Positions 16,205 to 25,395 of a DNA stretch of 47,740 nucleotides are shown here, one piece after another (the stretch's first letter is position 1; each line of letters starts with the position of its first letter). The notes beneath the pieces are model-generated. The model did not search any database and was not told the origin of the DNA. It saw only the letters and a list, made by a program, of their open reading frames with translations. The translations under genes were made by a program, and so were the position numbers. The DNA is taken from the NCBI GenBank assembly GCA_965603365.1, contig CBFDCR010000039.1, positions 1 through 47,740 on the forward strand. The letters run 5' to 3'. The DNA comes from JAHELQ01 sp965603365. Lineage in GTDB: Bacteria > Acidobacteriota > Aminicenantia > UBA2199.

Positions 16205-18058
16205 ATGTTACGACGACTCAAATATGAAGCTGGCCAGATCTATCGAAGCGAGTTGAATATAATTTTCTTCATAGTCTTTTTGGCCCTCTCCCTATTTTTT
16301 GTCCTGTCCGGTATACTGGATTATCGAAATTTTGACAAGGAAAAAGAACCCTTTCTAAAATATGAAGCAAGTAAAGTTCGTCAATTCAACAATTATGAAC
16401 AATATGGAGGATATGGTTTCCGCTTGCTGTATGAACCCTCACCCTTGAGTCTCTTTTTTTATAACAGTAGTATATTTGAAAATCTCTACTCCAACGTAGA
16501 TAATTCTGAACGCATCAAAATTGATAACTCTTATAAAGGCAAGAACCTGTTTCAAAGGAAAGGGCTGTTCAAAGATTTTGCCGGAGTCTTCTTTCTGTTC
16601 GGCAGTCTTTTTATGCTCTATATGGGGGCCGCCAGCTTCAAGGGCAAAAAGTTATTCCCCGGATTTAGTAATATTCTGATCCGCCTGGGCATTCTGGATG
16701 CCAGCTTCGCCATAGTGATGGCGATTTTGTATGCCGTTACCCAACTGTTTGGCCTCCACTTTACAAAATCAGAGAGTCTTCACTACCTTAATTTTTGCCT
16801 TTTTCTGACCGTTTTCCTGAGTTTCTTTTTTGCCGCCGGTCTTCTCCTGCGGGTGCTGAGCAGAAACGGAATATTGCTGTATGTCTATGTCTTTATATTC
16901 TGGTTCCTGTCCGTCTCAGTAATACCAGAAATGATGACCCTACACATACTGAATAAATCCCAGCGCCTACCGGTCAATGAAAAACAAAACTATGAGAAAT
17001 TGAAAGCGCTGATGTATTTTGAGAAGATTGCTGAACAGGCAGTTAGCGGTATAAAGGACAAAAATGAAGTGCTTAGAATATACAAAGAGAGGGCCAATAC
17101 TTTTTTTAACACTAATTATCGAAAAAACCAGGATTTGGAGAACCAGCTCAATAAAAATGTTGAAAAAGTTGTCAACAATTACGGAAATATATCGCTCTTC
17201 TTCCCCACCGGTTACTATCACTTTTTAAGCGGCGAACTATCGGGTAAAGGTTACTACGGATATCTTCAATTCTCAAGGTATATACTTAATTTAAGGCTAA
17301 AGTTTTTTAAATTTTATCTGGAGAAACGGGCTGAATCTCAAAAAGGGGACATGGAATCGTTTATAAAGGGGAACGAAAACATCTTCCGGGCAAAGAGTAT
17401 AACGCCGTCTAATTTTCTAGGCGGCCTGGGTATCACGGGCCTCTATTTTTTATTGATGCTGATCAGCGCTTTTTTGATATTACATAAAAAATTCAAGCCC
17501 CAAACAAAAGAAGATTTAAAGATCGATGTGAGCCAATTAAAACCGGGGAAAATATATTTTTTTCACTGCGCCACCGAGGAGAAAAAAGAAGAGGTCTTGA
17601 ATCATCTGGCCCGAGAGGGAGCCGTGGTGGTTCAAAAGTTGGATCTATTCCGTTACGATCCCGGTACCTCGATGCGGTTCTGGCTTCAGTATGAATGTCG
17701 CATCCGGGGAATAGATTGGGACAACGTAATAGAAAGGCTGGAAGCGCTGGAGGTCTCGGAATTTGAACTTAACAAAAAAATAAAAGATATAGGACCGGAA
17801 GCGTTCAACAAGGCATATCTGGTTCTCAAAACTTCTGAAAAGGCCGACTTATTGGTATTTGACGATTTTATTAAGGGGGAAACCCGACGATTAGAACAGC
17901 AATTTCGCCGTTACCTGGAAGCCTGCAGCGAAGAAAAAAAGATCATCTATCTGAGCCGGGAGATGTATATGTCCAGCTCTTATGTGGACGATGAATTTGT
18001 CGGTGACCAGGGCTTTGAAATTTATCAAATCGATGTTTCCAGGGTCAGCTTAAGGTAA
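16205..18058 (+). CDS. ABC-2-type permease fused to a degenerate ABC ATPase domain
   Basis: 617 residues. The N-terminal two thirds are an ABC-2-like permease: a membrane helix at about 20-40, a long extracytoplasmic loop, helices at about 125-145, 160-185, 192-215 and 220-242, a second large extracytoplasmic part, and a last helix at about 405-425. The C-terminal ~185 residues read like an ABC nucleotide-binding domain that has lost its chemistry. KIYFFHCATEEKKE sits where Walker A should be, with no GxxGxGK. A recognisable 'RFWLQYECRIRGIDWDNV' helical region follows. IGPEA replaces the LSGGQ signature, and LLVFDDFIKG stands for Walker B with no catalytic Glu in the usual place. ATP hydrolysis is therefore unlikely. 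It overlaps the convergent 18045-18719 gene by 14 bp. The N-terminus is assigned from ATG at 16205, whose ribosome site is distant. Confidence 0.75.
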   Translation: MLRRLKYEAGQIYRSELNIIFFIVFLALSLFFVLSGILDYRNFDKEKEPFLKYEASKVRQFNNYEQYGGYGFRLLYEPSPLSLFFYNSSIFENLYSNVDNSERIKIDNSYKGKNLFQRKGLFKDFAGVFFLFGSLFMLYMGAASFKGKKLFPGFSNILIRLGILDASFAIVMAILYAVTQLFGLHFTKSESLHYLNFCLFLTVFLSFFFAAGLLLRVLSRNGILLYVYVFIFWFLSVSVIPEMMTLHILNKSQRLPVNEKQNYEKLKALMYFEKIAEQAVSGIKDKNEVLRIYKERANTFFNTNYRKNQDLENQLNKNVEKVVNNYGNISLFFPTGYYHFLSGELSGKGYYGYLQFSRYILNLRLKFFKFYLEKRAESQKGDMESFIKGNENIFRAKSITPSNFLGGLGITGLYFLLMLISAFLILHKKFKPQTKEDLKIDVSQLKPGKIYFFHCATEEKKEEVLNHLAREGAVVVQKLDLFRYDPGTSMRFWLQYECRIRGIDWDNVIERLEALEVSEFELNKKIKDIGPEAFNKAYLVLKTSEKADLLVFDDFIKGETRRLEQQFRRYLEACSEEKKIIYLSREMYMSSSYVDDEFVGDQGFEIYQIDVSRVSLR

Positions 18059-18719
18059 TGGGCATGGCGCTGCTATCGACTTTGGGCTTTGCCTTGTGAA
18101 AGAAGTCCCCAAAAATCCGTTTCTTGATTTCCGGGTATTTCTGCATGTAATGGAATAATTCTCTAAAATTTTCTTCGTCTCCCTTTTCCTCATAATTCCA
18201 TTCTGCCTCGATAATTTTCATGCCCGTCTCTTCAGACACATCCTTTTCGGGCATCTCTTCTTCACGAATGGCTCCCAATATGTGGTGATCGGAATATTTT
18301 GTGAATTCCACCACGTAGGCCCTTCCAGTTGCCCGAGCTTTCCCGGCCCCCTGGTATCGATAAATCTTCTCGGGACTTGTTTCGTAGCCGGAGATATGTT
18401 CAATAATGGCCTGGGGGACAATATCATCAATATCAAAATCCTCCGGTGGATAAGGCTCGATCTTCGACAGAAGCCATTTGTTGTTTTGCAGCCGATCCAA
18501 CTCAAACCGATAGGTTTGATTCCCTTTGGGCGCCTTATTTTCGTAGATTTGCATGTGGCCGTAGGCAGTCTTTTTAAAACTGTTTTTTAGATTACGATAA
18601 ATATTTATTTGCTCAGCCAGTACGTGCTTTAATTCCTCTATTTTATGATAAATGATTCTCTCAAACTCCGGGATATTCAACAGCTCACAAAATTCTTCAA
18701 TGTCAATTCTATTTTTCAT
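18045..18719 (-). CDS. Unknown protein encoded after an XRE regulator
   Basis: 224 residues, cytoplasmic, no recognised domain. AGGGGG lies upstream of the ATG. Its C-terminal part contains LFHYMQKYPEIKKRIFGDFF, which closely resembles a segment of the adjacent XRE regulator in spacing and hydrophobic pattern. The two probably share a small helical module, perhaps for pairing. It starts 17 bases after the regulator's stop, so they form an operon. It overlaps the convergent permease gene by 14 bp. Confidence 0.7.
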   Translation of the reverse strand: MKNRIDIEEFCELLNIPEFERIIYHKIEELKHVLAEQINIYRNLKNSFKKTAYGHMQIYENKAPKGNQTYRFELDRLQNNKWLLSKIEPYPPEDFDIDDIVPQAIIEHISGYETSPEKIYRYQGAGKARATGRAYVVEFTKYSDHHILGAIREEEMPEKDVSEETGMKIIEAEWNYEEKGDEENFRELFHYMQKYPEIKKRIFGDFFHKAKPKVDSSAMPITLS

Positions 18720-18736
18720 CTAAAACCCCCTTTGTT

Positions 18737-19168
18737 CTATCTGACAGCGAGTTTTTTCTCCTGTCCCAGTTCCTCCAAAAACTCCTTTATGATTTTCTTG
18801 TTTTTTTCCTTGTAGTCAAAATAAAACCCCAATACAGTATGCCTCACCATGGGAATTCTTCCCATATGATACAAAAGGTCTTTGATCTCTTCGGTGTGTT
18901 CACCGAATTCCAAAACGCTGGAGTTATCAACTTTATCCACGTTGGCCATCTTACCTTGATCGGTGATCAGCCAGTCTAACGAAATGTTAAATTGGGTCCT
19001 TAAAATATTTAATACGTTGGGATTGGGGAAAATTTCTCCCTTTTCGATCCGCGAATAATTGGCCCTGCCGACATCAAAGAAAGAGGCCATCTTGTCCTGG
19101 GTAAAGCCCATCGATTTCCTGACTTTACGCATCCTTTTGCCAATATCTCTTCTCAATTGTTCTTTCAT
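18737..19168 (-). CDS. XRE-family transcriptional regulator with extra C-terminal domain
   Basis: 143 residues. A Cro/C1-type HTH (about 8-70; RKSMGFTQDKMASFFDVGRA, then YSRIEKGEIFPNPNVL) is followed by SLDWLITDQG, typical of this family. The C-terminal ~60 residues carry LLYHMGRIPMVRHTVLGFYF, shared in pattern with the next gene's product. It probably binds DNA near its own promoter. The 195 bases upstream (19169-19363) hold no other gene, and the region is AT-rich. Confidence 0.85.
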   Translation of the reverse strand: MKEQLRRDIGKRMRKVRKSMGFTQDKMASFFDVGRANYSRIEKGEIFPNPNVLNILRTQFNISLDWLITDQGKMANVDKVDNSSVLEFGEHTEEIKDLLYHMGRIPMVRHTVLGFYFDYKEKNKKIIKEFLEELGQEKKLAVR

Positions 19169-19363
19169 CCTTTTATCCTAAAAATTTTATTTTTAAAATC
19201 ATGACCGACCATATTTCTAAAAATTACCGTGTACCACGGGGAAGTAACACTACAGATAAAACCCGGAGGAGAAAAACTTACCGACTTTGTTTTCATCACT
19301 CTTAATATACAGTATTTTAAAAAAAAATTCAACAAAAAAAATGAAAATCCAACAGAAAAAATT

Positions 19364-19621
19364 TTACTGCTCCGGTTCCCTGGATATGATCCCCTTCTCT
19401 ACCAGTAAATCCACCTGCTTGTTCACCGCCTCGGTGAATCTCAGGAAATGGGGGATTGTAAGATGAAGGTATTTCTGAATGTTGACCACATTGGGCTCCT
19501 GAACGTCTCTAATTCCCAACCCCATGCATACTTCTTCCGGATTTATATTAAAGGAAATCAGATTGGAAAAAATATGTTCGGCATCTTCGTCAAATATTTC
19601 GAGTTTTTCTTTTTCCGTCAT
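19364..19621 (-). CDS. Small DUF3467-like protein
   Basis: 85 residues, with GGGAGG before the ATG. The order of an IFSNLISF segment, NVVNIQKYLHLTIPHF and a helix ending VNKQVDLLVEKGII follows the DUF3467 pattern (an aNxv..s strand, 'sP.hak.l...l..n...yE'). Function unknown. It starts 19 bases after the sulfotransferase gene and is co-directional, so they likely share a transcript. Confidence 0.65.
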   Translation of the reverse strand: MTEKEKLEIFDEDAEHIFSNLISFNINPEEVCMGLGIRDVQEPNVVNIQKYLHLTIPHFLRFTEAVNKQVDLLVEKGIISREPEQ

Positions 19622-19640
19622 TTTGGCCTCCCGTGAATTT

Positions 19641-20363
19641 TTATTTACTGCTCTGCCGCTCCAATTTTTTTAATAATTTATACAATCCCCTTTCTTCGGG
19701 TGTAGCCACCACCTGACTGTTATTCTGGGTGCGATGCCCTTTTTTAATCACATCCATGTGAATTGAGAAACCCAGTTTCTGGAAGGCCCTTTGGATGAAC
19801 TCTTTTCCCGAGATCAGAGATTCATAGCTGATAATAATACTTTTGGGAATATTTTCATGGGCGGCCACCAGGGCATTGTTGTTGTCAAACCAGCTTAATT
19901 TGAACTGAGATATACCCCTTCGCAAAATACTGGCTTTGACATCCGCCGGGTTTCTAAATACATAGACGACTCTTATATTTTTAGCAATATGGTTATAGAA
20001 GAACAAAGAGGGGATGTGGACGATTTTTAAGCCCGTTAACCCTTTGGCCTGATTTAAAGTCCTGACAACTCGATTTAATTCCTCAACATTTTCATCTGTC
20101 ATGGCCTGTTCAATGAGTTTTTTCTCCAGTTCTTTGGCATAGGAAAGTTCATAGTACCCCTCTTTGTTGTATTGATCGGCTGAAAGGTCAGAGGGGAAAT
20201 GGACTCCAGCGCTTTCTAGTAGCTGACAGGCCAATGAGGTGCCGCTCCGGGGGTGCCCGACAACAAAGATCCCATTTTGCAAAACAACGGGCCTGATACT
20301 TTTCCCATTTGCAATTTTCACCGTCAAATTGTCCTCCTCAAAAACGTTAGATTGAGCCTCCAT
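19641..20363 (-). CDS. Sulfotransferase family protein
   Basis: 240 residues. The 5'-phosphosulfate-binding loop VVGHPRSGTSLA (about 33-44) and the 3'-phosphate motif VVYVFRNPADVKAS show a PAPS-dependent sulfotransferase fold, which transfers a sulfuryl group to a hydroxyl or amino acceptor. The acceptor is unknown. It has no signal peptide and is likely cytoplasmic. No good ribosome site precedes the ATG at 20363, so the start is uncertain. It is the first gene of the pair with the DUF3467-like protein. The PAPS-making enzymes are not in this window. Confidence 0.85.
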   Translation of the reverse strand: MEAQSNVFEEDNLTVKIANGKSIRPVVLQNGIFVVGHPRSGTSLACQLLESAGVHFPSDLSADQYNKEGYYELSYAKELEKKLIEQAMTDENVEELNRVVRTLNQAKGLTGLKIVHIPSLFFYNHIAKNIRVVYVFRNPADVKASILRRGISQFKLSWFDNNNALVAAHENIPKSIIISYESLISGKEFIQRAFQKLGFSIHMDVIKKGHRTQNNSQVVATPEERGLYKLLKKLERQSSK

Positions 20364-20609
20364 TTACAATCGATATACAATCACCAATAGAAATGTTTAA
20401 TTATAACACACTTTTTATTTTTTAGCCGGGCTAAAAGCCTTATTTTTGTAGTTCTGTTAGTTTTTGCTTGACCGCAGCAAGGCAGAGATAATCCAACTGT
20501 AAAACACCGGCCTTGTCCAGGCGGAATTATTGGCTGCGGCGGCGAAAAGTTGACAGAGCCCGGGGGGTATGTTATATAACCTCATTCTATCGGGAACAGG
20601 TTTTTGGCG

Positions 20610-23477
20610 GTGAAAAAACATATTTTTTGTCTGATTATCTTCTGTATATTGTGTGTGGCCGTATTCCCTAAATTTCACCCCCGGATCAAATGGCAGAAAA
20701 TCACAGACGATAAATTTACGGTAATTTTTGCCCGGGGATATGAAGAGGAGGCGTTTTACACCCTGGAGGCGGCTGGTGATATTTACCGGAAATTGGCAGA
20801 ATTGTGGGGCCTGGAGGTCAGGGGGAAAATACGCATCCTGCTCTCCGACGTCTACGACGAGGCCAACGGAAGCGCCACCTTTTTGCCTTTTAACCTGATT
20901 GAACTGTACCTGTTTAATCCGCCCCCCGATTCCACCATCGGCAGCTACCGGCAGTGGCTCCACCAGGTGTTGTCACACGAGATGACCCACATCTTCAACC
21001 TCAATGCCGGTTCCGGGCTTACTTTTTTCCTGAGAAAGATACTGGGGGCCAATCCCTTGCTGTATCCCATGTCCTACGCGCCGGTGTGGCTGGTGGAAGG
21101 CTTAGCCGTTTACGGCGAGTCAAGTCTGAACGACTGGAGCCGGCTGAACACTCCGGATTTCGATCTTATGCTCAAACACATTGTCGCCGGCGGCAAGGCG
21201 CGGCGCTGGCCCTATCTCTTCGGCGACTCCACTCCCTGGCCGGGCCCTTCCGCCCGGTACCTCTACGGTTCCAAATTCATCCAGTTCGTGGTGCAAAAAT
21301 ACGGGGCGGAAAAGATCCCGGAGTGGGTACGGGAAGCCACCTACTATCCGGTGCCTCTGGCCACTGCTGTCGGCAGCGAAGTGGGGCAGGGCAAAAGGGG
21401 GGAAAATATCATCCTGCTGACGGTGCGGAACCGGTTTATTCGGACGTTCCGGGCGGATCTGCACCGCCTGTGGGACGAGTTCATCCGGTCTATAGATGCC
21501 GGGGATGCAGTGAAATTAGACGCCCCGGCAAATCCGGTTACCCCAGTCACCGACTCAGGTATGTTCAAGAAGTATCCCCTGGCAGCAGGTGACGGCCGGA
21601 TATTCTATGTAAACCGGGATTACCGGGCGTTTCCGGGAATATACGAACTGAGGCTGCCCGGCCGCAAGAGCAGACGATTATTAAAAAAAGCCGGGATAAG
21701 CGGGCTCTATCTGGCCGCGGAGGAGCAGAAAATTTACTTTTCCGCTCAGGAGTATTATCAATCTTTTCACCTTTTTTCCGATCTCTACGCCTTTGATCTA
21801 AAAGAGAATAGAGTGGAACGATTGACCCGGGGCAGACGCCTGTTTTACCCGGTAAAGATCGGCGAACACATCTTTTGCATCAAGCGTGAGAAAAGCCGAT
21901 CCTACCTGACGGTTTTTGATCTAAAAAGCCGACAAGAGAGAGTCATATCGGAAGGTTTCAGCGGCCTCTGCTATATGGCCGTATCCCCGGACCAAAAGCA
22001 TATTGCCGTCTCTCTAAAACAAAAAAACCGGAACTGGAGCATCGGGCTATTTAGTATGGAGGGGAAGCTGCGGCGCATTTTTTCTCTTAATGATAAAAAA
22101 CTTTATTACCCCCTGTGGAAAAGTGTCGATGAGTTGTATTTGATCGCCGAATATGAGAACCATTACCGGCTGGCTTTGCTCGACTTAAGGAGCGCCTCCT
22201 GCCGTGTGTATCACGATTCTCGGACACCCTCCCTTAAATTTTTCACCCCCTTACCGGAGCAGGATAAAATAGCGGCCTCGTTCTTTTCCGCCAACGGCTA
22301 CAACCTGGGCATCATGGATCTGAAGGAATTGGAATCCCGGCAGATAGAGCTCAAGAGCGAAGAGGCGGGCGATGCAGAAAAAGAAGAAAATGGGGCAGCC
22401 CCGACACCGGGAAAACCGGAACCTCAAATCACCGCCTATCGCTCTCTGGCCGATCTAGCCCCCCGCTATGTGACCCCCACCTATCGCTATGCCGGCAGCG
22501 AAATACAGCCGGGACTCTATGTTTCCGGCAGCGACGTGCTGGCACGCCATGCCTTTACCCTGGCCGGGTATTACGGCCCTGTCAGCCGCACCGCCAATTT
22601 CGATTTCACCTATACCTTTGACGGCTGGCTGCCTACCATCGAATTCCGGTACTCCGATTTGTGGGATCGCAGCCGGAGTGCCGGGCAGGGATACTATCGC
22701 CACAACTCCAGGAAATTCGAGATAGCCGGGCTTTTCCCGCTCCTCTCCAGGATCAAACGCCGGCTCTACTGGTACACCGACATCCATTTCGAGCGGCAGC
22801 GGGATGAGTATGAAGACGCCGGTGAATCATTCCAGGCGGATCTCAACGGTATCGGCCTGGCCTTGTTTTACGGCTCGGCCCGGCGGTATTACGACGCCAT
22901 CTCCTACGCCGACGGCTTTAATCTATCGCTCTGTTTTGCCAGGGAGTTCAAATTCCTGGGCAGCGATTATAACATCAATACCGCCTCGTTGGAGTACAAA
23001 CATTACATTTCGTTATTCCGGCCCAATGTACTGGCCCTGCGCTTCGCCGCGGCCGATTCCTGGGGACAGGCCCGGCGGCGTTTCTATATGGGGGGGGCGG
23101 AATCACACGATGGTTTTTACACCGCCGGTTCCGAACCCTTCGATCTGATGAGAGGCTACCCCTCGGGCTACTTCTCCGGCACCGGCGGTTATCTCTTCAA
23201 TTTAGAATACCGGATATCCCTGTTTAAGTTCGAAAAGGTATTTCTGGTGCTGCGCAGTGTCGAAAGGTTTTACCTGAGCATTTTTACCGATATCGGCAAT
23301 CTGTGGGGAATCCCGGATAGAGGGAAAAAGATCGATCCCGCCTTCTCTTTTGGCCTGGAACTCAACATGATTGCCTATGTAGGCGATGAGAAGATGAACC
23401 TTTCCGCTGGTGCGGCGCTGGGAACGAATCCCCACCACAAGGCGGTATTTTATGTAAGACTGGGAACCTCTTTTTAA
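20610..23477 (+). CDS. Metallopeptidase-propeller-outer-membrane barrel protein
   Basis: 955 residues from the GTG at 20610 (MKKHIF); a TTG two codons earlier is in frame, but the AGG spacing fits GTG better. A signal peptide (about 1-19) leads to a gluzincin-like peptidase domain with HEMTH (about 123-127) and a downstream WLVEGLAVYGE whose Glu is the likely third zinc ligand. A TolB-like beta-propeller follows (about 310-590; repeated 'xxxYxxRxxG', 'AVSPDQKHIAVSL'). A Glu/Pro-rich linker leads to a C-terminal surface-antigen-type barrel (about 640-955) of alternating strands that ends in Phe. The arrangement suggests a peptidase held at the outer membrane, with its propeller and catalytic part on the periplasmic side. 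Related peptidase-TolB-barrel proteins occur in Acidobacteria-like phyla. It ends just before a bidirectional terminator. Confidence 0.8.
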   Translation: MKKHIFCLIIFCILCVAVFPKFHPRIKWQKITDDKFTVIFARGYEEEAFYTLEAAGDIYRKLAELWGLEVRGKIRILLSDVYDEANGSATFLPFNLIELYLFNPPPDSTIGSYRQWLHQVLSHEMTHIFNLNAGSGLTFFLRKILGANPLLYPMSYAPVWLVEGLAVYGESSLNDWSRLNTPDFDLMLKHIVAGGKARRWPYLFGDSTPWPGPSARYLYGSKFIQFVVQKYGAEKIPEWVREATYYPVPLATAVGSEVGQGKRGENIILLTVRNRFIRTFRADLHRLWDEFIRSIDAGDAVKLDAPANPVTPVTDSGMFKKYPLAAGDGRIFYVNRDYRAFPGIYELRLPGRKSRRLLKKAGISGLYLAAEEQKIYFSAQEYYQSFHLFSDLYAFDLKENRVERLTRGRRLFYPVKIGEHIFCIKREKSRSYLTVFDLKSRQERVISEGFSGLCYMAVSPDQKHIAVSLKQKNRNWSIGLFSMEGKLRRIFSLNDKKLYYPLWKSVDELYLIAEYENHYRLALLDLRSASCRVYHDSRTPSLKFFTPLPEQDKIAASFFSANGYNLGIMDLKELESRQIELKSEEAGDAEKEENGAAPTPGKPEPQITAYRSLADLAPRYVTPTYRYAGSEIQPGLYVSGSDVLARHAFTLAGYYGPVSRTANFDFTYTFDGWLPTIEFRYSDLWDRSRSAGQGYYRHNSRKFEIAGLFPLLSRIKRRLYWYTDIHFERQRDEYEDAGESFQADLNGIGLALFYGSARRYYDAISYADGFNLSLCFAREFKFLGSDYNINTASLEYKHYISLFRPNVLALRFAAADSWGQARRRFYMGGAESHDGFYTAGSEPFDLMRGYPSGYFSGTGGYLFNLEYRISLFKFEKVFLVLRSVERFYLSIFTDIGNLWGIPDRGKKIDPAFSFGLELNMIAYVGDEKMNLSAGAALGTNPHHKAVFYVRLGTSF

Positions 23478-23491
23478 TTAAGATAAAAAAG

Positions 23492-23517
23492 GGGGCGGTC
23501 AATCGCTTGACCGCCCC
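23492..23517. terminator. Bidirectional rho-independent terminator
   Basis: A perfect 11-bp stem (23492-23502 with 23507-23517) with a four-base loop lies between two convergent genes. A run of A precedes it and a T/A-rich stretch follows, so it can work in both directions. Confidence 0.8.
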
Positions 23518-23556
23518 TATTATTCTCTATTCGGACCTAACTTTCAATCTCAATGT

Positions 23557-25362
23557 TTAAAGGGTGGTCTTTTTGGACTCCTTCTCAAAGCCGCTCACAT
23601 CGGCCACCGCGCTGACGGCGTAATGAATCGATGCGGCATCGTTCTGGTTGACAAAAGCCTGGGGATCCAGGTACTCATAGGTGGCGGCGGAATCGGTAAA
23701 GGGAATCTGGGTGACCGGTTCGCCCCAATTGGCCTCACCGGCATTACGGCGGTAAATATTAAAATGGGTGAGGTTATCGAATTTTCCGTCGTTGCGGCTG
23801 TCGTTTTTCCAGGTGAATTTATTCACCCAGGCCCGAAACAGCATACCCCGAACGATCTCGGTGGTCCTGGCCACATCGGTGGGCTGGAAGGGGGCATCCA
23901 GGACTTCCACCGTTACGGCGGCGTGTCCCATGTAGTTGTTGCTGTCCGACACATAGTAGTGGATGGTATAAAATCCCTCTTTGGTAAAGCGGACCGTGTA
24001 CTCCGGCGTATCGCCGCCGCCCCAGATCTTGGCTTCCCGGATATAGAAGCGGTGATTGACGATCGGGGATGTAGAAGAGGTGACCTCGCCCTGAAGGGTC
24101 ACGTCTTCGTTGGTCAGCAGGATTTCCGGCACGTTCAACTTAACCTTGGGCCCGCCGGACGGCTGGGGAACCCGTTCGTAATGAATGTCCATCTTAGGCC
24201 GGTTGTAAGGACCGGCCCAGACGCAGTGGGCGGTTCCGTTGTCGTCTACGTCGATCTCCAGCACCCGCTGGCCGGTGCCGCTGTCTCTCACCAGTGTAGG
24301 AGTGGATATGTTGTCATGAGTGAAGCGGACAAATACCGGACGGTATCGCGACCCACCTGCGGGATCGTTGTAGCCCTGGTTGTGGATGGCGTAGGCCACG
24401 TCGTTCCTGGCCACCTTTAGCCCGATCATGGTGATCAAGCTGCCCCGGATAATGGGGCCTAAATCCTGCCATTCTTCTCCCACCGGCTTGTAGGCTGCCT
24501 TCGTTTCGTTGGTGCGGCGGGAATAGACACAGTAGAGATTCCCTTTCGAGTCGGCATCCAGCTCACACCAGTAGCTGGGGGGGGCACCGCCGGGGAGATC
24601 ACGGACGGTATCTTCCCTGGCTTCCTTATAGGTGGCCCCTGCATCCAGATAATTATACCTCAGTGTCCAGGCGGCTTCATGCCCCTCTTCATAAACGGCA
24701 TGCAGCTTACCGTCGGCCACCACGGTGGCCTGGTGAATATCCACTTCCTGGATATTCCGGGACATCTTCACCGGCCCTTCCCACAAACCGTATTCCCCGG
24801 TCACCTGATTTTTGGTCTTCTTGAATACCACGATATTGCTGTGCCAGGTGGGGTCGGAAGCATACTCGTACACGTGCTGCCAGGTGACGTACAGATCTTC
24901 CCGTATTGGGTCGATGGAGATCCGCTGCCAGGCCGACTGCTCGCGGGTTCTGACGAGCATTTCCGGTCTGGACCATCGCTGGCCCGACGGTTTGCGGTAG
25001 TCGTAGCCGGTGTACCAGATATCCCGGTTCTGCCGGGCATTGCCGTCCATGTAGGACATGTGGATGACACCCTCGGTGTCTTCGCATATCTGGGGAAACA
25101 GGGCGGCATAGATGTGCCTGACCGCCACCAGCTTGGGCCCCCACTTCCAGGTGGTGGTATCCAGTATCCGGTAGACGATATCGGCGATCCGTTCCTCTTC
25201 CCCTTCGCCCCAGAGGCAGATGATATTGCCGTCCACCATCACTTCAATCACCGGGTGCTTGGCCCAGTGATTGATGTCGTTGGACAGGTTCTCGGAACCT
25301 TCCCCCAAAAGCAGCAGGGAAAAGACCAGTATTGTCATGATTAGAACGATTTTTTTCATCAT
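23557..25362 (-). CDS. Secreted propeller protein with PKD/Fn3-like domains
   Basis: 601 residues with a signal peptide (about 1-20). The first ~390 residues form a sialidase-like beta-propeller with repeated short strands ('IHMSYMDG', 'LYVTWQHV', 'LHAVYEEG', 'LYCVYSRR', 'AHCVWAGP'), but no Asp-box set and no catalytic residues were recognised. A PKD-like domain (about 405-490; 'TSPIVNHRFYI') and an Fn3-like C-terminus (about 495-601; 'NLTHFNIYRRNAGEANW') follow. It is probably a surface or secreted binding protein; ligand unknown. It lies 33 bases after the adaptor-barrel gene, with GGAGG before the ATG, so the two are likely co-transcribed. Confidence 0.7.
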   Translation of the reverse strand: MMKKIVLIMTILVFSLLLLGEGSENLSNDINHWAKHPVIEVMVDGNIICLWGEGEEERIADIVYRILDTTTWKWGPKLVAVRHIYAALFPQICEDTEGVIHMSYMDGNARQNRDIWYTGYDYRKPSGQRWSRPEMLVRTREQSAWQRISIDPIREDLYVTWQHVYEYASDPTWHSNIVVFKKTKNQVTGEYGLWEGPVKMSRNIQEVDIHQATVVADGKLHAVYEEGHEAAWTLRYNYLDAGATYKEAREDTVRDLPGGAPPSYWCELDADSKGNLYCVYSRRTNETKAAYKPVGEEWQDLGPIIRGSLITMIGLKVARNDVAYAIHNQGYNDPAGGSRYRPVFVRFTHDNISTPTLVRDSGTGQRVLEIDVDDNGTAHCVWAGPYNRPKMDIHYERVPQPSGGPKVKLNVPEILLTNEDVTLQGEVTSSTSPIVNHRFYIREAKIWGGGDTPEYTVRFTKEGFYTIHYYVSDSNNYMGHAAVTVEVLDAPFQPTDVARTTEIVRGMLFRAWVNKFTWKNDSRNDGKFDNLTHFNIYRRNAGEANWGEPVTQIPFTDSAATYEYLDPQAFVNQNDAASIHYAVSAVADVSGFEKESKKTTL

Positions 25363-25395
25363 AAAGTTATCCTCCGTTAAACATTGGCTTTATTT

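Noticed and set aside
20457..20963. Minus-strand frame opposite the start of the peptidase-barrel gene
   Set aside because: Overlaps a well-supported gene, has no motif and no ribosome site.
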